From positions 4,340,157 through 4,404,156 of the forward strand of contig NZ_ARVW01000001.1 of NCBI RefSeq assembly GCF_000384315.1: a stretch of DNA of 64,000 nucleotides, written 5' to 3'. This document shows positions 1-8,318 of this stretch, in pieces. The stretch's first letter is position 1; every line of letters begins with the position of its first letter. The notes beneath the pieces were generated by a model. That model was not told the DNA's origin, searched no databases, and saw nothing but the letters and a program-made list of their open reading frames with translations. The translations under genes were made by a program, and so were the position numbers. The DNA comes from Amycolatopsis nigrescens CSC17Ta-90. Its GTDB lineage: Bacteria; Actinomycetota; Actinomycetes; Mycobacteriales; Pseudonocardiaceae.

Positions 1-389
1 TCCGCGAGCGGGTCGTCCTGCCGGCGGCCCGCCCGCCTCGCCAGCCCGGGGAACCCGTTGGTGAACGGGCGCAGGCAGGGGCCGCCGCAGCAGAGCGGGT
101 CCCACCAGCGGGTCAGCACCTCGGCCGGGTCCGCGGCCTCGATCCGGTGCTCGGCCGGGGCGAGTCGGCCCCGATCGTCGATCCAGTCCTCGCCGTTCTC
201 GGCGAACCGCGGGTCGTGCGGGATCAGCACCGGCCACAGCCCGGACCGCTCGTAGCCGGCCACGCAGGCCCGGTACTGCGCCGGATCGGCCAGATTCTCG
301 TCCGACACCCATAGCCTGCCGTGCCAGCGGCCGGCCGGCAGGGAGGCTTCGGGCAGCGGGGTTTCCCAGTGCAGCGGCAGGACGGTCAT
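1..389 (-). CDS. DUF4253-like protein (3' end cut by window edge)
   Basis: The reading frame starts at an ATG at 387-389 and runs off the left edge, so about 129 residues are visible. The N-terminal part reads MTVLPLHWETPLPEAS, followed by a segment containing YERSGLWPVLIPHD. The 'SGLWPVLI' phrase is typical of the N-terminal part of DUF4253 proteins, which are of unknown function and common in actinomycetes. No signal peptide or membrane segment is visible. It is transcribed in the same direction as the TetR gene upstream, with a 65-nt gap that carries a short dyad at 422-437. Family assignment is from recalled motif similarity, so moderate confidence; the frame itself is convincing because codon third positions are G/C-rich throughout. 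Confidence 0.6.
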   Translation of the reverse strand, partial: MTVLPLHWETPLPEASLPAGRWHGRLWVSDENLADPAQYRACVAGYERSGLWPVLIPHDPRFAENGEDWIDDRGRLAPAEHRIEAADPAEVLTRWWDPLCCGGPCLRPFTNGFPGLARRAGRRQDDPLA

Positions 390-421
390 GGTGCCCCCTT
401 ACTCGATGTTCGCCAACGCGT

Positions 422-437
422 TCGAACACTAGTTCGA
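422..437. promoter_or_regulatory. Short dyad upstream of the DUF4253 gene
   Basis: TCGAAC (422-427) and GTTCGA (432-437) form a 6-bp inverted repeat with a 4-bp spacer, 33-48 nt before the ATG at 389 and just after the TetR stop. It could be an operator for the adjacent TetR protein, but the arms are short and chance is possible. Confidence 0.25.
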
Positions 438-454
438 GGGTACGACAGTTTCCG

Positions 455-1081
455 TTAGCTTGTCGCGGCGATGTGCCGGATGAATTCGGCGAGCAGCCGG
501 AGGCGCTGCTCGGCGAGCTCGGCCGGGAGGAAGACCGGCGCGAAGATCGCTTCGCCGTCGAAGGTGCTCAGCGCGGTGAACAGCAGCCCGAGCCGGGTGT
601 GCTCGGTGAGCTCCTTGCGCACCGGGATGCTCAGCGCGGCGGCCGCGATCTCGGCGCCGTACCGCTCGACCGTGGGCGCCAGCCGGATGCGCAGTTCGTC
701 GTCGGTGCGGGCCGCGACCACCAGCTCGTACCAGACCGCGCTGGTCGGGGATCTGGTCGCGGACCGCAGTAGCTGGAGCAGTTGGACGATCGACCCGACG
801 TCGGTCAGGTCGACGGTCGCGCCGGTCAGCCGGGAGGTCACCTCGCGGACCTGCCGGTGGCCGGCCTCTTCGGCGGCCGCCACGATGACGTCCAGCCTGG
901 TGTCGAAGTGGCGGAACAGCCCGCCGTGCGAGAGCCCGGCGCGCCGGGTGATCTCCTGGATCGTGGTGCGGGCGTAACCCACGTCGCCGATCGCTTCGAT
1001 GGTGCCTTCGATCAGTTTGGCCACGGTGTTCTCGCGGCGGGACTGCTGGGTGCGCCGCGGGGCGGGGTCGTGCTGGGTCAC
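455..1081 (-). CDS. TetR/AcrR family transcriptional regulator
   Basis: 208 residues, a normal TetR length. The N-terminal DNA-binding helix-turn-helix is clear at about residues 20-65: ARTTIQEITRRAGLSHGGLF followed by RHFDTRLDVI, the classic TetR recognition-helix pattern. The C-terminal ligand-binding half is helical and unassigned, so the inducer is unknown. The start is GTG at 1079-1081, with GAGGAC just upstream as ribosome binding site. It is divergent from the secreted SGNH hydrolase (about 105 nt between start codons) and upstream of the DUF4253 gene in the same direction, so either neighbour may be its target. Confidence is high for family and low for target. Confidence 0.9.
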   Translation of the reverse strand: MTQHDPAPRRTQQSRRENTVAKLIEGTIEAIGDVGYARTTIQEITRRAGLSHGGLFRHFDTRLDVIVAAAEEAGHRQVREVTSRLTGATVDLTDVGSIVQLLQLLRSATRSPTSAVWYELVVAARTDDELRIRLAPTVERYGAEIAAAALSIPVRKELTEHTRLGLLFTALSTFDGEAIFAPVFLPAELAEQRLRLLAEFIRHIAATS

Positions 1082-1187
1082 GTCGTCCTCGGGTGTTGTC
1101 AGGGGCTTGTCGTCACGATACGGTTCGACCCGCGTTAGCGAGTGATCGATCGCAATCTAATTGTCACCTCACCGTCGAGGAGTGCCA

Positions 1188-2039
1188 ATGCGCCGGGTTC
1201 TGACCGTTTTCGCCGCGGCGCTGGCCGCCGCCGCACTGACCGCGCCGGCCGCCTCGGCCGCGCCGGAGTTCGCGTCGTATGTCGCGCTCGGCGACTCGTA
1301 CACCTCCGGGTCGCTGATCCCGAACCAGGTCGACCTGCTCTGCACCCGATCCGACCGCAACTACCCGTCGCTGGTCGCGGAGTCGCTGGAGCCGGGTGAG
1401 GTGACCGACGTCAGCTGCGGCGGCGCGACCACCGCGGACATGACGGCGAGCCAGTTGCTCACCTCCAACCCGCCGCAGTTCGACGCGCTGAAGCCGGACA
1501 CCGAACTGGTCACGGTGGGCATCGGCGGCAACGACGTGCCCTTCGCCGAGGTGGTGCTCACCTGCGGCGGGATGGGCTTGCTGGTGCCGCACGGCTCGCC
1601 ATGCAAGGACTTCTACACGTCGAGCGGGACCGACGGATTGGCCGAAAAGGTGCGTGCGGCCGGGGTGAAGGTCGGTGCGGTACTGGCCGGGATCCACCAG
1701 CGCTCGCCCCAGGCGAAGGTGGTGCTGGTCGGCTACCCGACCCTGCTGCCCGACGACGGCACGAACTGCTGGCCGCTGGTGCCGATCTCGGACGGCGACG
1801 CGCCCTACCTGCGGGACGTGACCAAGCTGCTCAACACCGTGCTGGCGGAACAGGCCGCCGCGCATGATGCGTCCTTTGTGGACACTTACCGCAGCAGCGT
1901 CGGGCACGACATGTGCAAGGCGCCCGGCGTGAAATGGGTGGAGGGCATCTTCCCGTCCGCACCGGCCGCTCCCGTGCACCCGAACGCCGCCGGAGCCAGG
2001 AATCAGGCCGCGCAGGTCCTCGACTCGCTCGGGTCGTAA
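1188..2039 (+). CDS. Secreted SGNH/GDSL-family esterase or lipase
   Basis: 283 residues. I start it at ATG 1188 because GAGGAG sits 5-10 nt upstream and this gives a clean Sec signal peptide (MRRVLTVFAAALAAAALTAP, cleavage near APAASA-AP). The mature protein shows the SGNH blocks: GDSYTSG with the nucleophile serine near the N-terminus (block I), GGAT (block II), GIGGND (block III) and HPNAAG near the C-terminus with the catalytic histidine (block V). Cysteine pairs suggest disulphides, as in Streptomyces extracellular SGNH lipases. Likely role is hydrolysis of lipid or other acyl esters outside the cell; substrate cannot be read from sequence. It is divergent from the TetR gene and ends just before a 22-bp tandem repeat array. 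Confidence 0.88.
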   Translation: MRRVLTVFAAALAAAALTAPAASAAPEFASYVALGDSYTSGSLIPNQVDLLCTRSDRNYPSLVAESLEPGEVTDVSCGGATTADMTASQLLTSNPPQFDALKPDTELVTVGIGGNDVPFAEVVLTCGGMGLLVPHGSPCKDFYTSSGTDGLAEKVRAAGVKVGAVLAGIHQRSPQAKVVLVGYPTLLPDDGTNCWPLVPISDGDAPYLRDVTKLLNTVLAEQAAAHDASFVDTYRSSVGHDMCKAPGVKWVEGIFPSAPAAPVHPNAAGARNQAAQVLDSLGS

Positions 2040-2068
2040 AGCTTCTTACCCGGCGGCGTGCCCGCGAA

Positions 2069-2156
2069 TGTGGGACTCGCCCGGTCCCAGTGTGGGACTC
2101 GCGGGGGCTGGGTGTGGGACTCGCGGGGGTTGGGTGTGGGACTCGCGGGGTGGGGG
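2069..2156. repeat. Four-copy 22-bp tandem repeat between convergent genes
   Basis: The 12-mer TGTGGGACTCGC begins at 2069, 2091, 2113 and 2135, exactly 22 bp apart. The intervening 10 bp are G-rich and vary (CCGGTCCCAG, GGGGGCTGGG, GGGGGTTGGG, GGGGTGGGGG). The array fills the gap between the SGNH gene stop and the XPB helicase stop. No hairpin with a T-run is present, so it does not look like an ordinary terminator. Confidence 0.9.
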
Positions 2157-3803
2157 TCAGAGGGGGCGGAGGAGGTCGTCGGCGTCGACGATGGTGTAGG
2201 CGTAGCCCTGTTCGGCGAGGAAGCGCTGGCGGTGCGCGGCGTATTCGGTGTCCACGGTGTCCCGTGAGACGACCGAGTAGAAATGCGCCTGGCGGCCGTC
2301 GCCCTTGGGGCGCAGCAGGCGGCCGAGGCGTTGCGCCTCCTCCTGCCGGGAGCCGAAGGTGCCGGAGATCTGGATCGCGACGGACGCCTCCGGCAGGTCG
2401 ATCGAGAAGTTCGCCACCTTGGACACCACCAGCGTGCCGATCTCGCCCCGGCGGAACTCGTCGAACAGCTTCTCCCGTTCCTTGTTCCGGGTGGACCCCT
2501 GGATCACCGGTGCGTCCAGTTCGACGCCGAGTTCCTCCAGCTGGTCGAGATAGGCGCCGATGACCAGCGTCGGCTCACCGGCGTGTTTGTCCACAATGGA
2601 CTTGATCACCGCGGTCTTGGTGTGCGCGGTGGAAGCCAGCTTGTAGCGCTCCTCGGCCTCCGCGGTCGCGTACGCCAGCCGCTCGGCGTCGGTGAGGGTC
2701 ACCCGCACCTCGATGCACTCCGCCGGCGCGATCCAGCCCTGCGCCTCGATGTCGCGCCACGGCACGTCGTAGCGCTTGGGGCCGATCAGCGAGAACACGT
2801 CACCCTCGCGGCCGTCCTCGCGCACCAGGGTGGCGGTCAACCCCAGCCGTCGCCGGGACTGCAGGTCGGCGGTCATCCGGAAGACCGGCGCGGGCAGCAG
2901 GTGCACCTCGTCGTACACCACCAGGCCCCAGTCGCGGGAGTCGAACAGCTCCAGGTGCCGGTACTCGCCCTTGGTCTTGCGGGTGACCACCTGGTAGGTG
3001 GCGATGGTGACCGGCCGGATCTCCTTCTTCTCCCCGGAGTACTCGCCGATCTCGTCCTCGGTCAGCGACGTGCGCGCCACCAGTTCGCGCTTCCACTGCC
3101 GTCCCGCCACCGTGTTGGTGACCAGGATCAGCGTGGTGGCCTGCGCCTCGGCCATCGCGGCCGCGCCGACCAGCGTCTTGCCGGCGCCGCAGGGCAGCAC
3201 CACCACCCCGGAACCGCCGGCCCAGAACGCCCGCGCGGCCTGCCGCTGGTACTCCCGCAGCTGCCAGTCGGACTCGTCCAGCGAGATCGGATGCGCCTCG
3301 CCGTCCACATAACCGGCCAGGTCCTCGGCGGGCCAGCCCACCTTCAGCAGCGCCTGCTTCAGCCTGCCGCGCTCGGACGGGTGCACCAGCACCGTGTCGT
3401 CGTCGATCCTGGCGCCGAGCATCGGGCTGATCTTCTTGCTGCGCAGCACTTCTTCCAGCACCGCGCGGTCGATGGTGCTGAGCACCAGTCCGTGCGCGGG
3501 ATGCTGGGTGATCTGCAGCCTGCCGAACCGGCCCATGGTGTCCACCACGTCGATCAGCAGCGGCTGCGGCACCGGGAACCGGGAGTAGCTGGTCAGCGCG
3601 TCGACCACCTGCTCGGCGTCGTGCCCGGCGGCGCGCGCGTTCCACAACGCGAGCGGGGTCACCCGGTAGGTGTGCACATGCTCCGGGGCGCGCTCGAGCT
3701 CGGCGAACGGGGCGATGGCGATCCTGGCGTCATCGGCCCGAGGGTGGTCGACCTCGAGCAGCACGGTCTTGTCGGACTGGACGATCAGCGGGCCATCGGT
3801 CAC
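2157..3803 (-). CDS. XPB/ERCC3-type DNA repair helicase
   Basis: 548 residues, the size of actinobacterial XPB. N-terminal damage-recognition-like region (residues 1-180) precedes a superfamily 2 helicase core: Walker A LPCGAGKT, DEVH box in VVYDEVHLLP, motif III GLTATLVRED, and motif VI QRLGRLLRPKG. It unwinds DNA 3' to 5' with ATP; the bacterial XPB role in repair is inferred from the eukaryotic homologue and mycobacterial biochemistry. I choose GTG at 3803 (MTDGPLIVQSDKT), preceded by AGGTGGA, because the longer upstream frame is not conserved-looking. In M. tuberculosis the homologue (Rv0861c) is adjacent to the helicase-associated gene Rv0862c; here that partner is about 16 kb away at 19707-21947. 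Confidence 0.93.
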   Translation of the reverse strand: MTDGPLIVQSDKTVLLEVDHPRADDARIAIAPFAELERAPEHVHTYRVTPLALWNARAAGHDAEQVVDALTSYSRFPVPQPLLIDVVDTMGRFGRLQITQHPAHGLVLSTIDRAVLEEVLRSKKISPMLGARIDDDTVLVHPSERGRLKQALLKVGWPAEDLAGYVDGEAHPISLDESDWQLREYQRQAARAFWAGGSGVVVLPCGAGKTLVGAAAMAEAQATTLILVTNTVAGRQWKRELVARTSLTEDEIGEYSGEKKEIRPVTIATYQVVTRKTKGEYRHLELFDSRDWGLVVYDEVHLLPAPVFRMTADLQSRRRLGLTATLVREDGREGDVFSLIGPKRYDVPWRDIEAQGWIAPAECIEVRVTLTDAERLAYATAEAEERYKLASTAHTKTAVIKSIVDKHAGEPTLVIGAYLDQLEELGVELDAPVIQGSTRNKEREKLFDEFRRGEIGTLVVSKVANFSIDLPEASVAIQISGTFGSRQEEAQRLGRLLRPKGDGRQAHFYSVVSRDTVDTEYAAHRQRFLAEQGYAYTIVDADDLLRPL

Positions 3804-3883
3804 TCCACCTTTATACGTTCCACCCCCGACAGTGCCGCGCTGGGTGCGATGATGGACCGGCCTGAATGGGGGAGGCCGACATC

Positions 3884-4498
3884 GTGAGCACACCACCACA
3901 GCATGACCCGTACCCGCCGCCCGGCCTCCCGGTCCAGTACTGGCCGCAGCCCCCGCCGCCGGGCAAGCAGCCGTACACCACCGCCGCGAAGGTCGGCGTG
4001 GTGGCCGGGGTGCTCGGTTTCGCCGCGATGGTCGTGCTGGCCGTGCTGGTGTTCGTGCAGGCGGGCGGGACCTTCGCGACCCCGGAGGTGGGTGACTGCG
4101 TGCGCGTGCTGGTCGACGACCTGGAACACGGCGAGATCACCGACGTGGCCTGTTCCGACGAACTGGCGCTGTACCGGGTGCAGGACAAACACGAGGGCTA
4201 CCGCGGGGGCTGCGGCGGCGACTACGCGCCGTTCACCGCCGGCGAGCCGGGCGAGGAGCTGCAGCTCACCCTGTGCATGGAGCTGAACGTGGCCGATGGC
4301 GAGTGCCTTACCGGTTTCGAGGACCGGACCAGTACCAGGAAGGTCGGGTGCGGCCGACCGGAGGCGAAGATGCAGGCGACCGTGCACGAACGGCTCGCGG
4401 AGCAGCTCCTCTGCTTGCCCGGCGACGACGCCTTCGTCTACCCCGGCCCGCCGGCGCGCACGGTCTGCCTCGGCGAGCTCCGCCTGACCAGCATCTAG
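3884..4498 (+). CDS. Proline-rich membrane-anchored protein with Cys-containing exported domain
   Basis: 204 residues from GTG 3884, chosen because GGGGGAGG lies 9-16 nt upstream. The first 35 residues are a proline/glutamine-rich cytoplasmic tail, followed by one transmembrane helix (about 38-62, VGVVAGVLGFAAMVVLAVLV) and an extracytoplasmic domain. That domain carries spaced cysteines in a pattern (GDCVRV, DVACSDELALYRV) resembling the LppU/septum-formation type domains of actinomycetes, in which a two-strand unit ends in a Cys pair. Function unknown. It is divergent from XPB (80 nt apart) and converges on the NMT1-like lipoprotein with a 4-nt gap. Confidence 0.7.
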   Translation: MSTPPQHDPYPPPGLPVQYWPQPPPPGKQPYTTAAKVGVVAGVLGFAAMVVLAVLVFVQAGGTFATPEVGDCVRVLVDDLEHGEITDVACSDELALYRVQDKHEGYRGGCGGDYAPFTAGEPGEELQLTLCMELNVADGECLTGFEDRTSTRKVGCGRPEAKMQATVHERLAEQLLCLPGDDAFVYPGPPARTVCLGELRLTSI

Positions 4499-4502
4499 CC
4501 CG

Positions 4503-5483
4503 TCAGGACAGGTTTCCCTTCGGTGGCAACATCGACTGCACGTCCAGCCGGTCGGTGAGCAGCCCCGAGCTGTGCATCAGGTCGGCGACCCGCTGCAGCC
4601 GAACGCCGTTGAGCGACGTGGGGTACGAGCCCAGCGCTACCAGCGCGGCCGTGGTCTCGTCGATACCGGCGATCGATGGCAGCGCCTGGCGCACCGTGGC
4701 CGGGTCGGCGGCCTGCTGCTGGGCGGCGCTGAGCACCTGCCGGAACAGCGCGAGGGTGTGCGGGTTCGCCTGCGCGAACGCGCCATTGGCCACATAACCG
4801 GACATCGGGAAGTTCAGCGTCGCGCCGCGCGCGCTGTCCACCAGAATCCGCGCGCCGAGTTCCTTGCCCGCCTTGGTGATGAACGGTTCGAGCAGCAGGG
4901 CCGCGTCCGCGTCCCCGCGCCGCAGCGCCTGCGGCATCTGCTCGAAGGGCCGCTGGATGAAACTGATCTTCGCCGGGTCCACCCCGGCCGGCACCAGCAT
5001 CGAGCGCGCGGCCAGCGTGCCGAGGTCGTCCATCGTGTCCACCGCGATCACCGGTGCCTTCTTGCCGCCGGGATCGGTGTACTTCGAACCGGGCAAGGTC
5101 ACCAGCGCCATGGTGAACGCGGCCGACGTGTACGCCTCGCCCTGGAGCTGCAGTCCGGCTTGACCGCCGGCGGCCGCCTTGAAAATGGCAGTGTCACTGC
5201 CGAACGCGACGTCCAGTTCACCGGAGGCGAGTTTGGCCAGCCCGTCCGCGTGACTTGGCTGTTCGACCAGTTCGATCCGGAGTCCGGCCCTGGCGAAACT
5301 GCCGTCGGCCACCGCGATCCGCAGCGGGGCGGTGTCCATCGCGCTGCCGACGCCCACTTTCAGGCTGGTGCGTTCGGGTGTGATCGGCGTCGCGGATTCC
5401 CGGCCGGAGAACAGTCCGCAGCCACTGAGCGTGCACAACGCGACTACCAGCAAGGTCGCGACGAGTCGCGTGCCGGTTCGCAT
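4503..5483 (-). CDS. NMT1/ThiY-like ABC substrate-binding lipoprotein (orphan)
   Basis: 326 residues. The N-terminus MRTGTRLVATLLVVALCTL ends in lipobox LSGC, so the mature protein should be lipid-anchored outside the membrane. The body has the type-2 periplasmic-binding fold of the NMT1/SsuA group: LKVGVGSAMDTAPLRIAVADG early, then SGELDVAFGSDTA, typical for nitrate, taurine, alkanesulfonate or thiamin-precursor binding. I prefer ATG 5483 over GTG 5489 because GAGAGG lies 5 nt upstream of the ATG. No permease or ATPase is near, so transport partners are elsewhere or it acts as a sensor. Intriguingly it lies 180 nt from, and divergent to, a NIT-domain (nitrate/nitrite-sensing) kinase, but a functional link is only inference. 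Confidence 0.82.
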   Translation of the reverse strand: MRTGTRLVATLLVVALCTLSGCGLFSGRESATPITPERTSLKVGVGSAMDTAPLRIAVADGSFARAGLRIELVEQPSHADGLAKLASGELDVAFGSDTAIFKAAAGGQAGLQLQGEAYTSAAFTMALVTLPGSKYTDPGGKKAPVIAVDTMDDLGTLAARSMLVPAGVDPAKISFIQRPFEQMPQALRRGDADAALLLEPFITKAGKELGARILVDSARGATLNFPMSGYVANGAFAQANPHTLALFRQVLSAAQQQAADPATVRQALPSIAGIDETTAALVALGSYPTSLNGVRLQRVADLMHSSGLLTDRLDVQSMLPPKGNLS

Positions 5484-5669
5484 GACCACCTCTCAGCCCC
5501 GGGGGAGAATGTTGAGTTCGTGCTTGGAGCTTAAGGGCCGCTGGCAATACCATCGCCCGGGGCCGCGCCAGAGTTTCGGATGCTGTCAGATATCGCTACT
5601 CTCCAGTAGGTTTACTCGCTGGCAGGTAGCAGACCCACCGCCGGCAGAGCGGTTAGAGAAGGAAGCCAG

Positions 5670-8318
5670 GTGACCCGTCGGCAAAGTCGTCCCCGCCGAG
5701 GTGACGTGACGGGCGACCGGCCGTACGCGCGTGCAGGCGAAGAAGCGGGCGGGCTCTGGCGGCTGCGGAACTGGCGGCTGCGCACCAAGTTGCTGGTGGT
5801 GCTGCTCATTCCCACGCTCACCGTGCTGGCGCTGATCGGCGTGCAGGTCAAGGGCGACCTGGACCACGCCACCCAGCTCGCCGAGCTGTCCGCGCATGCC
5901 ACGGTGGACGACACCGTGTCCGAGGTGGTGCATCAGCTGCAGCGCGAGCGCGACCTCACCGTCCGGTTCGTGGCGGACGACCGGAAAGCCGATCCCGGCG
6001 AGCTTCGCGGCCAGCGCGAGCGGGTGGACGCCGCGATTGGCACCTTCGACCGCGAGCTGGCCGTCAACGAGTCCAGGCTGTCGCCGCAGGGCCTGGACGG
6101 CCTGCGCCAGACCAAGGCCAGGTTCGGCGTGCTCAGCGGGCTCCGGTTCGCCGGCGAGCACTCGGCTTTCCCGCCGGAGGCGGTCCGTCGTTCCTACAGC
6201 GAGCTGATTTCCGGGCTGCTCGACCTCAGCGACCAGACCGTCACCGACATCAAGGACCCGGAGCTGGCCAGGCTGCGGCTCGCCTCCAACGCGCTGGCCA
6301 GGGTCAAGGACCAGCTGTCGGTCAAACGCGCGGTGCTGGCCGAGGCGCTCGAGATCGGCAGGCTCTCCGGCGACCGGCTGCGCGCGCTGCTCGGCGCGGA
6401 GGCCGAACTTTCCGCCGCGCGCAACGACTTCCGCAAGTTCGCCAGCCCGGAACAGCAGCGGATGTACGACGACACCGTGATCGGGCTGATCGTGGACATC
6501 GGCAACGAGCTGGTCGAGTCCGCGCTCACCCGAGCGGAGAAGGGCACCGATCTGGCCGGTCTCGATCCGGCGAAATGGGACACTTCCGCCACCTACACGG
6601 TGAACCTGGCCCGTCAGGTGCAGACCGCGATGCAGGAGCAGACGCGCGAGCGCACCGACTCGCTGGCCGAGCAGGCCCGCGCGTCGGCGATTTCCGATGC
6701 CGGGCTGGTGTTCGGCGTGCTGCTGGTCGGCGCGGTGCTGGCGGTGATCATCGCCAGGTCGCTGCTGCGTCCGCTGCGGGTGCTGCGGCGCAGCGCGCTC
6801 GAGGCCGCCGAGCACCGGCTGCCCGAGGCGGTGAGCGACATCCTGGCCGATCCCGGCGGTCCGCGGTCGCCGCGGGACGGTGCGCGCCGCGGGGTCGCCC
6901 CGGTGCCGGTGTTCAGCCGCGAGGAGCTCGGCCAGGTGGCAAGGGCGTTCGACGCGGTGCACGGCGAGGCGGTCCGGCTCGCCGGCGAGCAGGCGCTGCT
7001 GCGGGAGAACGTGAACTCGATGTTCGTCAACCTGTCCAGGCGCAGCCAGGATCTGGTCGAACGCCAGCTTTCCGTGCTGGACCGGATGGAGGCGGACGAA
7101 CAGGACTCGGACACCCTCGGCGGACTGTTCGAACTGGACCATCTGGCCACCAGGATGCGGCGCAACAGCGAGAACCTGCTGGTGCTCTCCGGTACCGATC
7201 TCGGCCGTGAGGTGTCCGGTCCGGTGGCCGCGGACGAGATCATCGGCGCCGCACTGTCCGAAGTGGAGCATTACCAGCGGATCGAGCTGGCCGCGACGCC
7301 GGAGCTGACCGTGCGCGGCGACACCGGCAGCGACCTGGTGCATGTGATCTCCGAGCTGCTGGAGAACGCGACCCTGTACTCGGCGCCGGAAAGCGTGGTC
7401 ACCCTGGCCAGCGCGATCACCCCCGCCGGCTGGGAAGTGCGGATCACCGACCGGGGGGCCGGCATGCCGCAGACCGAGATCGACAGGGCGAACGCGCGGC
7501 TGGCCGAGCCGCCGGAGGTGGACGTCGAGGTCTCCCGCCGGATGGGGCTCTACGTGGTGTCCCGGCTGTCCAGGCGGCACCGGGTGCACGTGCGGCTGAG
7601 CGCCGCCGCCGAGGGCGGCCTGACCGCGACCGTGCTGGTGCCGCCCGAGCTGATCACCCTGCCGGAAACCCCCGCCGTGCCGCCGGCCCCGGTCGCGGTG
7701 GTGCCTTCGCAGGCCACGCCCCCACCGCCGCCGGTCGAGGTCACCCCGCCGCCCCCGGAGGAGCCGCCGTCGCTGCCCGTCTTCGCCGAGCCGCTGAACC
7801 CGCCGCGGCGGGCACCGGTGGTGGCCGACGAGCCCGCGCCGGCCTGGCCGACCGAGGACGAGCCGAACCCGCTGGACTGGGACGCGCCGACCGAGCGGAT
7901 GCCGGCGTATGCAGCCGTGCTCTCCCAGTGGTTCCAGGCGGTGGAGGATGGCACCGCCGACGGCCCGGTGCCGCCGCCGCGGGCGGACGGTGGCACGCTG
8001 GCACTGGACGGCTGGCAGCGGCCGGGCGACCCGCCGTGGCCGGGGCAGAACGATCTCGAGGTGGCGATCCAGGAGCAGGAGGCCGGGCACACCGAGGCCG
8101 GGCTGCCGCGCCGGGTGCCGAAGGCGAGGCTGGCCCCTGGACTGGAGACCGTGCCGGAGCCGGAACCGGAGCGGGTGCCGTTCACCGGCGGGCGGGCGGG
8201 ACTGACCCGCGAACCGGAAGCGGTGCGCGGCCGGATGTCCAGCCTGCAGAACGGGGTCCGCCGGGGACGGCACGCCAGGGCCGAGGAGAACTACGAATTG
8301 GGGGAGACGGAGCGTTGA
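5670..8318 (+). CDS. NIT-domain sensor histidine kinase (conservon CvnA type), lone copy
   Basis: 882 residues from GTG 5670, with AAGGAAG just upstream. Layout: basic N-terminus, TM1 about 41-60, an extracytoplasmic nitrate/nitrite-sensing-like (NIT) helical domain to about 335, TM2 about 340-365, a HAMP-like linker, the conserved block FVNLSRRSQDLVERQLSVLD and FELDHLATRMRRN with probable phospho-accepting His491, then an HATPase domain (ELLENATLYSAP N-box, ITDRGAGMP G-box). The last 200 residues are proline-rich and low-complexity. It closely parallels the 1047-residue kinase at 13436-16579 but has no roadblock, DUF742 or GTPase genes directly after it; instead cutC overlaps its stop by 4 nt. 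Partners may be the roadblock-DUF742 pair at 18793-19668. The signal sensed is unknown. Confidence 0.88.
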   Translation: MTRRQSRPRRGDVTGDRPYARAGEEAGGLWRLRNWRLRTKLLVVLLIPTLTVLALIGVQVKGDLDHATQLAELSAHATVDDTVSEVVHQLQRERDLTVRFVADDRKADPGELRGQRERVDAAIGTFDRELAVNESRLSPQGLDGLRQTKARFGVLSGLRFAGEHSAFPPEAVRRSYSELISGLLDLSDQTVTDIKDPELARLRLASNALARVKDQLSVKRAVLAEALEIGRLSGDRLRALLGAEAELSAARNDFRKFASPEQQRMYDDTVIGLIVDIGNELVESALTRAEKGTDLAGLDPAKWDTSATYTVNLARQVQTAMQEQTRERTDSLAEQARASAISDAGLVFGVLLVGAVLAVIIARSLLRPLRVLRRSALEAAEHRLPEAVSDILADPGGPRSPRDGARRGVAPVPVFSREELGQVARAFDAVHGEAVRLAGEQALLRENVNSMFVNLSRRSQDLVERQLSVLDRMEADEQDSDTLGGLFELDHLATRMRRNSENLLVLSGTDLGREVSGPVAADEIIGAALSEVEHYQRIELAATPELTVRGDTGSDLVHVISELLENATLYSAPESVVTLASAITPAGWEVRITDRGAGMPQTEIDRANARLAEPPEVDVEVSRRMGLYVVSRLSRRHRVHVRLSAAAEGGLTATVLVPPELITLPETPAVPPAPVAVVPSQATPPPPPVEVTPPPPEEPPSLPVFAEPLNPPRRAPVVADEPAPAWPTEDEPNPLDWDAPTERMPAYAAVLSQWFQAVEDGTADGPVPPPRADGGTLALDGWQRPGDPPWPGQNDLEVAIQEQEAGHTEAGLPRRVPKARLAPGLETVPEPEPERVPFTGGRAGLTREPEAVRGRMSSLQNGVRRGRHARAEENYELGETER

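Noticed and set aside
2069..2156. CRISPR-like array
   Set aside because: Repeats are 12 bp at 22-bp spacing with short G-rich fillers, no unique spacers and no cas genes.
5586..8273. Long open frame antisense to the NIT kinase (similar ones oppose 13436-16579 and 35559-40274)
   Set aside because: Over 800 residues open but Arg/His/Gly-rich with no motif; expected mirror effect of G/C third positions in the real gene.
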